Assembly (NCBI RefSeq): GCF_028128765.1
Contig: NZ_LBJG01000078.1
Location: 1-54,603, forward strand
Length of the DNA stretch: 54,603 nucleotides
Reading direction: 5' to 3'
Origin: Bradyrhizobium sp. CCBAU 51627
GTDB lineage: Bacteria > Pseudomonadota > Alphaproteobacteria > Rhizobiales > Xanthobacteraceae
The notes under the pieces are model-generated. The model did no database searches. It was not told the DNA's origin and saw nothing but the letters and a program-made list of their open reading frames with translations. Positions 43,929 through 53,366 of the stretch are shown one piece after another. Numbering within the stretch: the stretch's first letter is position 1; every line of letters begins with the position of its first letter. Position numbers and translations under genes: made by a program.

Positions 43929-44470
43929 GAGATCTCTTGCCTCCTTAATTCGCTGAAGGATAGAGTATCCGAATTAGATGATTTGATCTTAGTCAATTGC
44001 CGCTGTCGGGTCCAGTTGGACCATCGTCATCAAGACAATCACCCGTGGAGCCTCGACGGGGGCACTTGAGCAGACGTTGATATCAGGGTGGGGGTAATAA
44101 GAGGGCTGGAGCCGATTATCCGCCCCCGTCCTTGGTCCAGGACACACTCACTCGCAATCCGAAGCCGCCTTTCAAAGATACTCCGCAGTGAAATGCATCT
44201 TTTAAGCGCGACTTGGCTCCTTTGCGCAGCAGAACATTCGTATAGCAGTCGATTAACGATCGCTTCGTTCGCTCCGACGCGTGTTGCGGGGCCCCCAACG
44301 TCGACCGGAGGCCACACATTGCGTCACCCTCAACAGTTGCGCGCGCTGCGTCACAACGACACGACTTCTTCTCTTCATAGCCGCTGTTACAATGACATCC
44401 ATAGATTGCGCCGGATCGATTCGCGAGGCTCCAATTCACTTCGCATGTTCTGGTTCAGGAGTGTCGGACC
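43929..44470. other. Long divergent promoter region
   Basis: About 540 bases separate the divergent DUF3551 and FixK-like genes. Apart from the FixK-type box near the DUF3551 side I see no motif or convincing gene. The open frames in it lack motifs and ribosome sites. Confidence 0.5.
43983..43996. promoter_or_regulatory. Candidate FixK/FNR-type box
   Basis: TTGATCTTAGTCAA matches the palindromic FixK/FNR consensus TTGAT-N4-ATCAA with one mismatch. If it is centred at -41.5, transcription of the DUF3551 gene would start about 20 bases before its ATG, a typical arrangement. A FixK-like regulator is encoded 475 bases away on the other side. Confidence 0.55.
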
Positions 44471-45154
44471 ATGTTCGTGAGCATCACCAAAGACCATAGG
44501 TCCCGAATCAATTCGCTCAGTGAGCTCGGCATATCGAGCGGCTCGAATCCGATCGTCAGCTTGAGTGAATTCACTTACAAGAAAGGTAAAACCATCTACA
44601 TCGAGAGTGAGCCAGCCGAGTACGTCTACCAGGTCAGGAAAGGCGCGGTACGGACCTGCAAATTACTCACCGATGGGCGGCGCCAGATTGGTGCATTTCA
44701 TTTGCCGGGTGATATTTTTGGACTCGAGAACGGCGGAATCTACCGATTTACGGCGGAAGCGATCATCCAAACCACTGTTCGCCTGATCAGACGGCAACAC
44801 CTTGAGACGGTCGCCGAGCATGACGCGGTTGTCTGGCGCACCTTGCTCAGCTTGACGACGAATAACTTGCAACACGCCGAAGACCATATGCTGCTGCTCG
44901 GACGTAAAACTGCTCTGGAGCGCGTTGCCGCGTTCTTGCACGAGATGGATGAACGACTCACGGCTGCTGACGTGATCTCGCTCCCAATGTCTCGGCGCGA
45001 CATCGCGGATTACCTTGGTTTGACCGTCGAGACCGTTTCGCGTGCAGTATCGCAATTGCACACTGATGGCGTTCTCGATTTCATCGGCAATACCCAACGC
45101 GAGATCGTGATTCTGGACCGGCAGCGGCTCGCGAGCCTTGACCTGCAAAGCTAA
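44471..45154 (+). CDS. Crp/Fnr-family regulator, FixK-like
   Basis: The product has 227 residues. The cyclic-nucleotide-binding-type beta barrel covers about residues 35-140 (KKGKTIYIESEPAEYVYQVR, QIGAFHLPGDIFGLE). The helix-turn-helix near the C-terminus reads LPMSRRDIADYLGLTVETVSRAVSQL. The recognition helix has the E-x-x-S-R pattern (ETVSR) of proteins that read TTGA half-sites. The N-terminal cysteines of Fnr that hold an iron-sulfur cluster are absent, as in FixK, so it should not sense oxygen directly. CAGGAG lies nine bases before the ATG. Confidence 0.88.
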   Translation: MFVSITKDHRSRINSLSELGISSGSNPIVSLSEFTYKKGKTIYIESEPAEYVYQVRKGAVRTCKLLTDGRRQIGAFHLPGDIFGLENGGIYRFTAEAIIQTTVRLIRRQHLETVAEHDAVVWRTLLSLTTNNLQHAEDHMLLLGRKTALERVAAFLHEMDERLTAADVISLPMSRRDIADYLGLTVETVSRAVSQLHTDGVLDFIGNTQREIVILDRQRLASLDLQS

Positions 45155-45289
45155 GATGCGGATGGCGTGAAACCCTTCGGTCGCGGTTAGGATCGCCCGC
45201 GCAGCAACTACCGCACATTCAGGAATAAATTGATCTCACCTCCGAGGCGCAACCAATCAGCTATCGAGTGCTATTTCCCGAACGCTGCG

Positions 45290-45884
45290 ATGTGCCTTCG
45301 GGCGGTGCCGGTAAACACTGCCGGATCATATAGGCTCTTGAGCCAACACCGGTGACGACGGCAACCCATTGCAATAGACTCGACCGCCGCTTCGAACGAT
45401 CGCGCGAGCAAAAGCGGACACACCGTACGGCGCCGTCACGTATCGGATTGCCCGATCTCGACACGTTGGAACTACCGAAGGCCACTTTTGACCTCGCTTA
45501 CGGTGCGTTGACCTTCCACTGTTTGAGGATTTCGGCCGCCTCGTGCGAGCGATCCGTAGCATGCTGGTCCCCGGCAAACATCGGTTTTCGCGATAGAGCA
45601 TCCGATCTTCATGGCAGCAGCGCATCCGCACTGGATCAGCGGTGAGGTCGGCGGACAGACCTAGCCTGCTACTTCCCTAACGGAAAATGGCAGACAGATT
45701 GGTTCGCCAGGCGAGCTGAAGTATTGCAGAGCGGTTCGGCACCACGCTTAAAGCGCCGATTGACGCAGATTTCCAAATTCGGTGGGTTGATTTGCTCTGA
45801 CAGACGATCAGACATAACAGCGGCCCGCAATTGGATGTAGAACTAGGACGTCCCCTGTTGCTACTCGTTTCCGCGTCAACATAG
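45290..45884 (+). pseudogene. SAM-dependent methyltransferase (class I), heavily frameshifted
   Basis: One methyltransferase can be read in pieces: AVTYRIA at about 45435, LDTLELPKATFDLAYGALTFH, EDFGRLVRAIRSMLVPG, then VFAIEHPIFMAAAHPHWI in the next frame, ERFGTTLKAPIDADFQIRWV at about 45730, and GRPLLLLVSAST with a stop at 45884. At least four frame changes and some in-frame stops are needed, so the gene is dead. The order matches the family motifs after the glycine-rich SAM loop, which is itself unreadable. Confidence 0.75.
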
Positions 45885-46059
45885 GCCACTGCGAGAAGCT
45901 GTCGCAGTTGAGGGACGCCGTGCCACTCCCAGGTAAAGAGTGGCGCGGACGAAATCACCGAAAGGGGCTCATTTTGATGAGTATGCCGGTTATATGTTTT
46001 CACTGTCGCCAGAGCCAAGGCCTGAGTCTTAGACACTGAAATCGGAAGAGAGTTGGTTC

Positions 46060-47273
46060 ATGTTGCTCCTCAACTCGCACGTCGATCACCGAGCTATCCT
46101 AGATCCTTGCGATGCAGACGACTTAAGTGTCGAGGCCGCTCGCAAGGTCGAGTGTTTTCTTCGGCATCGCGAAGGTCACAAGGAAACGCCGCTCCTTTCG
46201 TTGCCAGGCCTTGCTCGTGAGATCGGCGTCGCCTCGATCTACCTCAAGGACGAGGCGCATCGGCTTGGTCTTGGCAGTTTCAAGGCTTTGGGCGGCTCTT
46301 ATGCCGTGATCCGGCTTGTGCTTGAGGAAGCAACCCGGAGGCTCGGCAGCGTCATCAACATATCAGAGCTGCACACACCTGAAGTGAAGGCCATCGCACG
46401 AGAAATGACTGTATCGTGCGCCACAGATGGCAATCATGGCAGATCAGTGGCTCAAGGTGCTCAGCTCGTCGGCGCGAAGTGCGTCATCTTCGTTCACGCA
46501 GGTGTCAGCGATGAGCGTATCGCGGCGATCGCTCGCTTTGGCGCGCAGATCATTCGCATCAACGGCAACTACGACGACTCCGTCGCCGAAGCCTCCAAAG
46601 TTGCTGCGGGAAATGATTGGATCACGGTGTCTGACACATCCTGGCCGGGCTACGAGCGTATCCCCGGACTCGTAATGCAGGGATATACCGCCCTCGTGAG
46701 CGAAGCACTGCGCCAGTTGCCCCAAGCTCCAACCCACGTCTTCGTTCAGTCGGGTGTGGGAGGAGTGTCAGCAGCGATCGCAGGGCATTTTTCAGTTCTG
46801 CTGGGCGATAGCCGCCCGTTTTTTACGGTTGTCGACCCCGCGCGGGCGGCGTGCCTGTTTGAAAGCGCCCGGGCCGGACACCCGGTAAAGGTAGATCATG
46901 GCAACCGACTGTGATGGCGATGCTCGAATGCTACGAACCCTCGCTCGTTGCCTGGCGCATCCTTTCACGGGTAGCGGATGCGTTTATGACTGTAGATGAT
47001 GCGGATGCTATCAGCGTCATGAGGCGGCTTGCGAATCCTAGGCACGGCGACCCGGCCGTTGTCGCAGGCGAGAGCGGCGGTGTCGGTCTCGCGGGCTTGC
47101 TGAAGGTTGCTTCCGACCAGAACCTGCGGGAAAAGAGCGGTCTTGGACCAAATGCGCGGGTCTTCGTAATCAACACCGAGGGCGCGACCGATCCTCGTCT
47201 GTACGAGGAGCTCGTCGGCCTGTTGCCAGCGCAGGTGACCGCGCGAAATACTACACTGACCAAGGACCAGTAG
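46060..47273 (+). pseudogene. Diaminopropionate ammonia-lyase, one-base frameshift
   Basis: This PLP enzyme splits 2,3-diaminopropionate into pyruvate and ammonia. From the ATG at 46060 the N-terminal ~284 residues show ETPLLSLPGLAREIGVASIYLKDE, the PLP lysine in LGSFKALGGSYAV, CATDGNHGRSVAQGA and VQSGVGGVSAAIAGHF. At about 46905 the frame ends early (HGNRL and stop). It resumes in the next frame as TVMAMLECYEPSLVAWRILS, AGESGGVGLAGLLK and VINTEGATDP up to 47273. One base missing near 46903-46908 explains it. The rest is full length, so loss is recent or the base call is wrong. Confidence 0.88.
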
Positions 47274-48060
47274 CGTAACGCTTGCGAGCCTTACGGCGTG
47301 ATGGATCCCAATTGTCCGGGTCGGCACCCCACTTTTTGTTTCGATTCCTGCCGAAGCCTTTCAAGTCGCTCGAGTGGTTTCACCGCGAAGCTAACGCTCG
47401 CCTGCAAGACAGGTCCATGATCATCGCGAACTTCAATTGCCACGCGGTGATGCGGCCTGCTTCTGGCCTATTCGCGCGCCATTTCTGAGAGCGTAGTAGT
47501 CGCCTCTTCGCGCGCAGCTTCGTTATGTCCAGCTCGACACCTTCATCGTCACGGATAAATTGGCCGCCGTCACGGATATCAAATTGGTATCTTTTGATGA
47601 TCGACTCGAACAGCCTTTCCGGCTTCAGACGGTGCCGCTCCCATATTCGAGTTGCCGATGCATGGCCTCAAATGGAATGGCGAGAGGCGCTCCGTGCCGG
47701 AAACATCCGGGCACTTCTTGGAGGGCAGCACTGTCCGTCCGGAGTAGCGCCTGACTTGCGGATATGGGTGGCAGGAATGCGGCCCGACGGAATGCTCCCA
47801 CGGCTCTCCGTCTGAACCGGGGCTGTTTTCGGTTGGGCGCCGGCAAGCATAGATGGTCCGGTATCGCGCGGCAGGCGGCACGCGGCATGATCTGCTCGCA
47901 AAGCCTGGAGCCGCTTTGCAAGCTCGGACTGGTTCAGCCATTCGATCGTGTCGTACTCACCTGCTTTCAAAGCTACCAGGCGATCGGGCGCAACGAATTG
48001 GACGGCACCTGCGCAGTACGCATACGACGAAGGCCGCCTGATTGACGCATGCGCGCGGGC
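47274..48060. other. Gene-free stretch with unidentified coding traces
   Basis: Protein-like traces occur in both directions: SLRYVQLDTFIVTDKLAA rightward at about 47520, and GAVQFVAPDRLVALKAGEYD leftward at about 47970. Neither reaches the length or motif content of a gene. This is probably decayed DNA next to the IS66 end. Confidence 0.4.
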
Positions 48061-48092
48061 GTGGCGAGCTGTATGATAGCGTTGGGTGAAGG

Positions 48093-49745
48093 TCAGGCGG
48101 CTTGCTGATCGTCGGGCTTGCCGGCTTGGCGCAGAAGCTTCCATTCCCAGGGCAGCAGTTCGTGCAGACGCGATGCGGGAAGATCGGCGATGCGGGCGAG
48201 GACGTCGGCGAGCCAGGCCTTGGGATCGACGTCGTTGAGACGACAGGTCGTGATCATCGTCAGCATGATGGCGGCACGGTCGGCACCACGCTGGCTGCCG
48301 GCAAAGGTCCAGTTGCGCCTTCCCAAGGCGATACCTCTCAATGCGCGCTCAGCGCAATTGTTGGTCAAGCAGATTCTGCCATCGTCAAGGAAGTGGGCGA
48401 AGTCGTCCCAGCGCCTGAGCATGTAATTCATGGACTTCAGAACCTCGGCAGAGCGCGAGAGGGTTTCTCGCTCGCGCAGCAGCCAGGCGTGCATGTCGTC
48501 GAGAAGCGGCTTGCTCTTTTCCTGGCGCACGGCACGCCGCTCGTCGGCGCTGCGACCGTTGATGGCGCGTTCGACCTCGAACAGCCCGTCGAGGCGCCTG
48601 ACCGCCTCCAGCGCGATCGGGGAGATGGGTTTGCCTTTCTGGCCTTCCCTGGCATTCTTCTCGATATCGGCCAGTTCGAAGAACCCCCGCCGCGCATGAG
48701 CGAAGCAAAATGCCGGCGTGATCGGCACCGCTTTCCTTTGCGGATCGAACATCGGCTCGAAGCCGCTGTAGCAATCGGCTTGCAGGATGCCGGCAAAGGC
48801 CGCCAGATGCCTCTGCGGGTGTTCGCCTCGTCGGTCGCTCGAGGCGTAATAGACCGCCGCCGGCGGCGCAGAGCCGGCAAAGGGCCGGTCATCCCGTACA
48901 TAAGTCCAGATCCGCCCGGTCGTACACTTGCCCTTCGCCAGGATCCGGATGGTGGTGTCGTCGCCATGAAGGCGCTCGGCAGCAAGCGCATGACGTTCGA
49001 TCAAATGGAAGAGCGGCATGACAGCGAAGGTCCCGTGGCCGACCTGATCCGCCAGCGTCGACAGCGGCAGGTCGATCCTCTCGGCCTTAAAGCGCGCACT
49101 CTGGCGATTGAGCGGGATGTGCATACCGAACTTGTCGAACAGGATCGTCGCCAGCAATTGCGGGCCGATGAAGCCGCGTGGCGTGGCATGGAACGGCGCC
49201 GGCGGCTGGCTGATCTTCTCGCAATCGCGGCAGGTGAACTTCTCGCGCACTGTCTCGATGACCTTGAAGCGACGCGGGATCTCCTCCAGCGTCTCGGTCA
49301 CATCCTCGCCGATCTTCGCCAGTCGCGATCCGCCGCAGCAGGCGCAGCTCGTCGGAGCGTCAATGACGACGCGCTCGTGTTCGATGTCGTCCGGCCAGGG
49401 CTTGCGCACTGGTCGCTTGCGCGTGAAGGGGCGGACGTTCTGCGTCTTCGCCGCCGCGGCCTGCGCGGCAAGCTCATCCTCGCTCGCCGTGGTGGCAAGT
49501 TCTTCGAGCTCCAATTCCAACTGCTCGATTAGACGCGCCGTGCGCTCGGAGCGCTGCCCGTACAGTTCGCGTTTGAGCTTCTCGATCCGCAGCTCGAGAT
49601 GCGCGATCAGCGCCTCGTTACCCGACAGCTCCGCTCGCGCACTGGCAGCCATCGCCTCAGCTCGCAGCCGCGCCTCACGCTCGGCCTGCAGCGCTGCCAG
49701 GGCACTGACAAGGTCCGATGGAAGGTCGTCCGGCTTCGATATCAT
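48093..49745 (-). CDS. IS66 transposase TnpC
   Basis: The product has 550 residues. It begins with a coiled coil (about residues 15-85), followed by a zinc-binding segment (CACCGGSRLAKIGEDVTETL, then CRDC) and the IS66 DDE catalytic domain: HGDDTTIRILAKGKC, LQADCYSGFE and CLTNNCAERALRGIALGRRNW. It looks intact. It follows the tnpB 3' exon by 46 bases. With tnpA frameshifted and tnpB dependent on splicing, this copy may not move on its own. Confidence 0.93.
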   Translation of the reverse strand: MISKPDDLPSDLVSALAALQAEREARLRAEAMAASARAELSGNEALIAHLELRIEKLKRELYGQRSERTARLIEQLELELEELATTASEDELAAQAAAAKTQNVRPFTRKRPVRKPWPDDIEHERVVIDAPTSCACCGGSRLAKIGEDVTETLEEIPRRFKVIETVREKFTCRDCEKISQPPAPFHATPRGFIGPQLLATILFDKFGMHIPLNRQSARFKAERIDLPLSTLADQVGHGTFAVMPLFHLIERHALAAERLHGDDTTIRILAKGKCTTGRIWTYVRDDRPFAGSAPPAAVYYASSDRRGEHPQRHLAAFAGILQADCYSGFEPMFDPQRKAVPITPAFCFAHARRGFFELADIEKNAREGQKGKPISPIALEAVRRLDGLFEVERAINGRSADERRAVRQEKSKPLLDDMHAWLLRERETLSRSAEVLKSMNYMLRRWDDFAHFLDDGRICLTNNCAERALRGIALGRRNWTFAGSQRGADRAAIMLTMITTCRLNDVDPKAWLADVLARIADLPASRLHELLPWEWKLLRQAGKPDDQQAA

Positions 49746-50001
49746 GAAGCTATTGAATCAGATCAAGCAGCAGATTCAAATCGTAAAACGACTATCCGAC
49801 CCGCGTCGGACGCTGGGTTTCTTGAGGGTTGCGCCAATCGATTCCGGACAACAGGTAGCTCATCTGCGCCGGTGAGATCGTTACTGCTTCGCCGGCAACC
49901 GATGGCCAGATGAACCTTCCTCTCTCGAGTCTCTTGGTGAACAGGCATGCTCCCTGGCCATGGTGAGTCGGCCCCGGGAGTTGCACCCGGAGCCGCTCTC
50001 C

Positions 50002-50035
50002 GAACCGTACGTGACGCTCTCACGTCATACGGCTC
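50002..50035 (-). ncRNA. Group II intron domain V
   Basis: This 34-base hairpin is the catalytic core of the ribozyme: GAGCCGTATGACGT pairs with GCGTCACGTACGGTTC around a GAGA tetraloop with the usual 2-base bulge. The stop codon of the maturase gene lies inside it. Confidence 0.85.
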
Positions 50036-51294
50036 TCAACAAGTAACGAAGCAGAACTCAACATCGTCCAATGAGCGAACAGCTTCGGCCTACGGCAGCG
50101 GATCGATCTGAGCCAGGTGGAGGCTCTGACTTTTCCATTCTTCAGCCCTTTGTATTTGCGTCGCGCCCAGCGGTTAAGAGATTCATCGACGTACCGATAC
50201 AGGTTGTGCATTTCTGACCGCCCATATCTGCCGTAGTACTGCATCCATCCACGAAGGACGGGGTTCAGTTCCAAGGCGATTGCGTCGACTTCCGTCTGCG
50301 AGCGAAGCCTGAGCCGGAGCTGCCGGATCGTCATACGCATAGACTTTATCGCCGCCCTGCTGACCGCTGGCGAGAACGTACAGAAGTTTTCTTTCTTCTG
50401 ATGGTTTCTTGCCCTGCGCGGTCGAAAGGTAAATCCCAGAAAGTCAAATGACTGACTGGCATGGCTACCCGGGCGATTGCTGTCTTTGCAGTAGACGATC
50501 TTGGTCTTGTCGGGATGCATTTCGAGTTCGCATTCCCTGAACCTCGCCTTCAGGGCAGCCTTGATGGCTTCCGCTTCAGCCTTGGTTCGGCAATGAACGA
50601 GCCCGTCGTCCGCGTATCGACACCATGGTGACCGCGGGAAGTTCCGCGCCATCCATGTATCGAACGCATAATGCAAGAACAAATTGGCAAGGACGGGACT
50701 GATCACGCCGCCTTGGGGTGTGCCCCGGTCGCGGGCGGTGACCGCTCCATCTTTGCCTTGCATCGGCGCTATTAACCAGCGTTCGATGTAGAGCAGAGCC
50801 CATTCGTCTTGCACATGCTTCCTGACAGCCTTCATGAGCAGCTCGTGGCTGATATTGTCGAACAGGCCTTTGATGTCGAACTCCAGCACCCAATCCATCT
50901 TCCAGCACCGTTGCCGGGTGACGCCGACGGCGTCTAGCGCGGATTTTCCGGGCCGGTAGCCGTAGGAATCGGGAAGGAAGATTTCCTCGAGTGCTTGTTC
51001 AATCTGCAGCTTGACGACCGTCTGCGCCACGCGATCTGCTACTGTCGGCACACCTAGAATGCGTTGTCCGCCGTTCTTCTTGGGAATGGGGACAGCCCGA
51101 ACGGCAGGTGGAAAGTAGCTGCCAGAAGACATTCGATTCCAGACCTTGTAAAGGTTGCCCTTCAAGTCCTTCTCAAAAGCTTCGAGCGATACCTTATCCA
51201 CGCCGGCCGCGCCCGCATTGGCTTTGACCAGTTTGTAGGCCTTCATCACTGTTTGCTTGTCGATATCGTACTGCTTACGTCCGGTTACACTCAC
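50020..51294 (-). CDS. Group II intron reverse transcriptase/maturase
   Basis: The product has 424 residues. The reverse-transcriptase blocks are in order: VPIPKKNGGQRILGVPTVAD, DIKGLFDNISHELLMKA, TPQGGVISPVLANLFLHYAF, the catalytic YADD, and FLGFTFRPRRAR. The maturase (X) domain follows (LNPVLRGWMQYYGRYGR). No HNH endonuclease domain is present, so integration would have to use target nicks or replication forks. The protein should bind its own intron RNA, promote splicing and copy it into DNA. Its stop lies within domain V. Confidence 0.92.
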   Translation of the reverse strand: MSVTGRKQYDIDKQTVMKAYKLVKANAGAAGVDKVSLEAFEKDLKGNLYKVWNRMSSGSYFPPAVRAVPIPKKNGGQRILGVPTVADRVAQTVVKLQIEQALEEIFLPDSYGYRPGKSALDAVGVTRQRCWKMDWVLEFDIKGLFDNISHELLMKAVRKHVQDEWALLYIERWLIAPMQGKDGAVTARDRGTPQGGVISPVLANLFLHYAFDTWMARNFPRSPWCRYADDGLVHCRTKAEAEAIKAALKARFRECELEMHPDKTKIVYCKDSNRPGSHASQSFDFLGFTFRPRRARNHQKKENFCTFSPAVSRAAIKSMRMTIRQLRLRLRSQTEVDAIALELNPVLRGWMQYYGRYGRSEMHNLYRYVDESLNRWARRKYKGLKNGKVRASTWLRSIRCRRPKLFAHWTMLSSASLLVESRMT

Positions 51295-52022
51295 ATGTCC
51301 TCCTGCTCATCACAGTTGCATATGGGCGCAACGCACTTGTTTCGGCCCCTTCGCTCCAGCTCCATTACAGCACCTTCATCACTACTACGAGCCGATCCGC
51401 CCCAGTGTTGTGCTTCGGTACTCTCGTCTCGCGGTGTGCGCCGCTTGCACTTCTCCCTTGGCATCACAACGACTGGTTCCTGCAGTTCTCTACAAGAGCC
51501 TGTATCCAGATCGCGTCCCCTAAACGCCGGTCGCCATCCGCGCAGTAATCCAGGCGCCTCACGGATTGATCTCAGGGATGGCACGCGCCCCTGATTTTGG
51601 CGACATCTTAGTAATTTTCGACGCGTCATCGGAAGATTCGCTTTCGCTCGCCTTCTGGATACCTACCTGCCCCGTAAACCCGGGACTTTTGCAACACTTG
51701 CTGATGACCGCGCCTTTTAAGCGAAGCCACAGTGTCGTGGTTTTGCACCTGCGCCTGAAACGCCGATGCAGGAGGGCCGTCCTCCATCTCTCATAAAGCT
51801 GTACGCATTAAATTCGGTTATTCACCTCCTTCATGCTCTGCAGCACACCGTGCCAGATCACCTTCACAAGATCGCTTCGGCGACCGCGGAAGACGAACAG
51901 ATGACCGCTGAGCGGGTCCTTGCGCAGCACCTCCTGCACTTGGAGTGCCAACGACGGAAAGCCTCGGCGCATGTCCGTGTAGCCTGTCGCGAGCCACACT
52001 CGCGCGCCCGTTGGAACCGGGA

Positions 52023-52422
52023 TCATCGGCGTACCAAAGCATCGAGAACGCGACGTAGCGCGTCTCCATCAACGTCGCCATCGACCCGGATGCGGTGCCC
52101 GCTACCAAGATCGATCTCGATGATGCCCTGGCTCTTCCGTCGACGCGCCGCCGTCGTCGTCAATGGCGCTTCGGCCACCTCCCGCGGCGGCAGACGGCCC
52201 AATCTCGACCGGCACGAACGGCGCTATACTCGCTTCACCTTGCTTACAAAGCTCTTTGCGCCACCTGAATAGCTGGCTCACATGAAGGCCGGCCACGCGA
52301 GCCACCTCGGAAACATTGGCTCCGGGCTCGAGCGATGCTGCTACTAGCCGTTCCTTCTCATCCTGCGACCACCGGCGCCGCCGCTCGACCGATGTGATCA
52401 CCTCCGCCCGCGAAATCGTCAT
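52023..52422 (-). pseudogene. IS66 TnpA, frameshifted
   Basis: From the ATG at 52422 (AGGAGAAG site) the helix-turn-helix part reads normally (RRRWSQDEKERLVAASLEPG, NVSEVARVAGLHVSQLFRWR). At about 52195-52205 the family sequence moves to another frame: PREVAEAPLTTTAARRRKSQ, then GIIEIDLGSGHRIRVDGDVD, ending at the TGA at 52023 that overlaps the tnpB start. In the original frame the protein would end at 52102 after an unrelated tail. This TnpA is probably non-functional, unless a frameshift rescues it. Confidence 0.8.
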
Positions 52423-52480
52423 AGCGCTTCTCCTAGGATTACCCCTAGGACCTGCAGCGATCGCGTTCGTCAAACAAGGC

Positions 52481-52785
52481 GGCCTTTGGCGGAGGGATAC
52501 CCTGCGCAGTCATTTCCAACATTTGAATGAGAGCGAAAACCGGCAATTGCAATCAGGGCTGTCCGCGGAGTTGCCGGCGTCGTGCCACGCGCTCTTTTGG
52601 AGCCATCTACCAAACCGGCCCCGCACAAACGTTTGTATGTATTGGACGGACGCTTCGAGCAGCTAAGTTGAACCGCCCAAAGAGTGCGCTAACATCGGAG
52701 AGGCTTCCTGGGCTTGACGACCTGCTCGCCCTCGTTTGGGATAGGCAATGGCTTCCTTCGACCTATGGGGTCGGAGATCATCTCG
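52481..52785. other. Gene-free stretch
   Basis: About 300 bases beyond the IS66 end. Short frames only; no motif seen. It probably includes the promoter of the small gene at 52786. Confidence 0.4.
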
Positions 52786-53037
52786 ATGAGCACTTCAATG
52801 AGTACTTTGATTCGCCTTCGCTACAACACAATGGCGGACGAAAGCCCGGGCGGCGAATGGAGGTGGCGCGTGATCATGGAGAGAGATGGCGGATATGAGG
52901 AAGTTCTCGTAAAAGAGCTATCGATCAACGTGCCGTCATTCTCCCAGGCTGACGAGATGCCTGTTGTTGGGCGCAAGTACCATATTGCTTGCCACGGCAC
53001 ACTCACCGTGAAAGACGGTCTCGGTATCATCAGGTGA
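52786..53037 (+). CDS. Small hypothetical protein
   Basis: The product has 83 residues: MSTSMSTLIRLRYNTMADES, a beta-rich middle (WRWRVIMERDGGYEEVLVKE) and VGRKYHIACHGTLTVKDGLG. Several Met codons could serve as the start; GGAG lies about eleven bases before the ATG at 52786. The alternating hydrophobic pattern looks like a real small beta protein. No family recognised. Confidence 0.5.
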   Translation: MSTSMSTLIRLRYNTMADESPGGEWRWRVIMERDGGYEEVLVKELSINVPSFSQADEMPVVGRKYHIACHGTLTVKDGLGIIR

Positions 53038-53366
53038 ACCGACACGACGGTGAGGCTCTCGACGGCGGTCCATGGGACGCTCTCCGCGCGCTCCTCTCCC
53101 ACAATCGGCAGCAGCATCGCTGCGATCTTCTCAGGGCGGTGTGACCGGCTTCTTTTCTTACGACCTAAACAAGACACTGGAACGGCTGCCGCGTCCGGCA
53201 GCGCAGGGACAAGGATTTCCGCAATCGGTTCTCGTGTCGCTGAATGGAACATCGTCGGGTACGATTACCCGCAAATCTACTCCTGTTCTGTCTTGTGGGA
53301 TGGATATTTGGGGCTAGTCTAGAAACTAAACTTCGAACCTGAGCCTTCGGAGAAAATCCTTTGAGT
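53038..53366. other. Gap before the peptide synthetase end
   Basis: About 330 bases between the small gene and the convergent end of the synthetase gene. No supported gene and no clear terminator hairpin with a T-run were seen. Confidence 0.4.

Larger units (their letters stand above)
49962..51848 (-). mobile_element. Group II intron, 1887 bp, inserted in IS66 tnpB
   Basis: The 5' end starts with GTGTG, matching the group II consensus GTGYG. A textbook 34-base domain V lies at 50002-50035 (GAGCCGTATGACGT, a GAGA loop, then the pairing strand ending in ACGGTTC), followed by a domain VI-like hairpin and the 3' splice site. The tnpB frame is restored exactly if the intron ends at 49962. Its ORF encodes a reverse transcriptase/maturase. 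Confidence 0.88.
49792..52026 (-). pseudogene. IS66 TnpB, split by a group II intron
   Basis: The 5' exon (51849-52026) encodes MIPVPTGARVWLATGYTDMR, the usual TnpB start, and runs to FVFRGRRSDLVKVIWH. The 3' exon (49792-49961) encodes GQGACLFTKRLERGRFIWPS through SGIDWRNPQ to PTRVG. Joining the exons at G|AT gives WHDGQGACLF, the expected family sequence, so the gene would be restored by splicing. The ATG overlaps the tnpA stop (ATGA). TnpB assists IS66 transposition by an unknown mechanism. Confidence 0.88.
48060..52480 (-). mobile_element. IS66-family element interrupted by a group II intron
   Basis: The element carries tnpA, tnpB and tnpC in the standard order, read leftward. Removing the 1887-base intron leaves about 2.5 kb, normal for IS66. 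The ends are approximate: the best end-like matches are TGTATGAT near 48072 and TGTTTGAC on the other strand near 52480, but the inverted repeats could not be fixed by eye. Confidence 0.75.

Noticed and set aside
48102..49532. 476-codon rightward frame across tnpC
   Set aside because: It is the antisense shadow of an intact IS66 TnpC with all catalytic motifs, and has no motif of its own.
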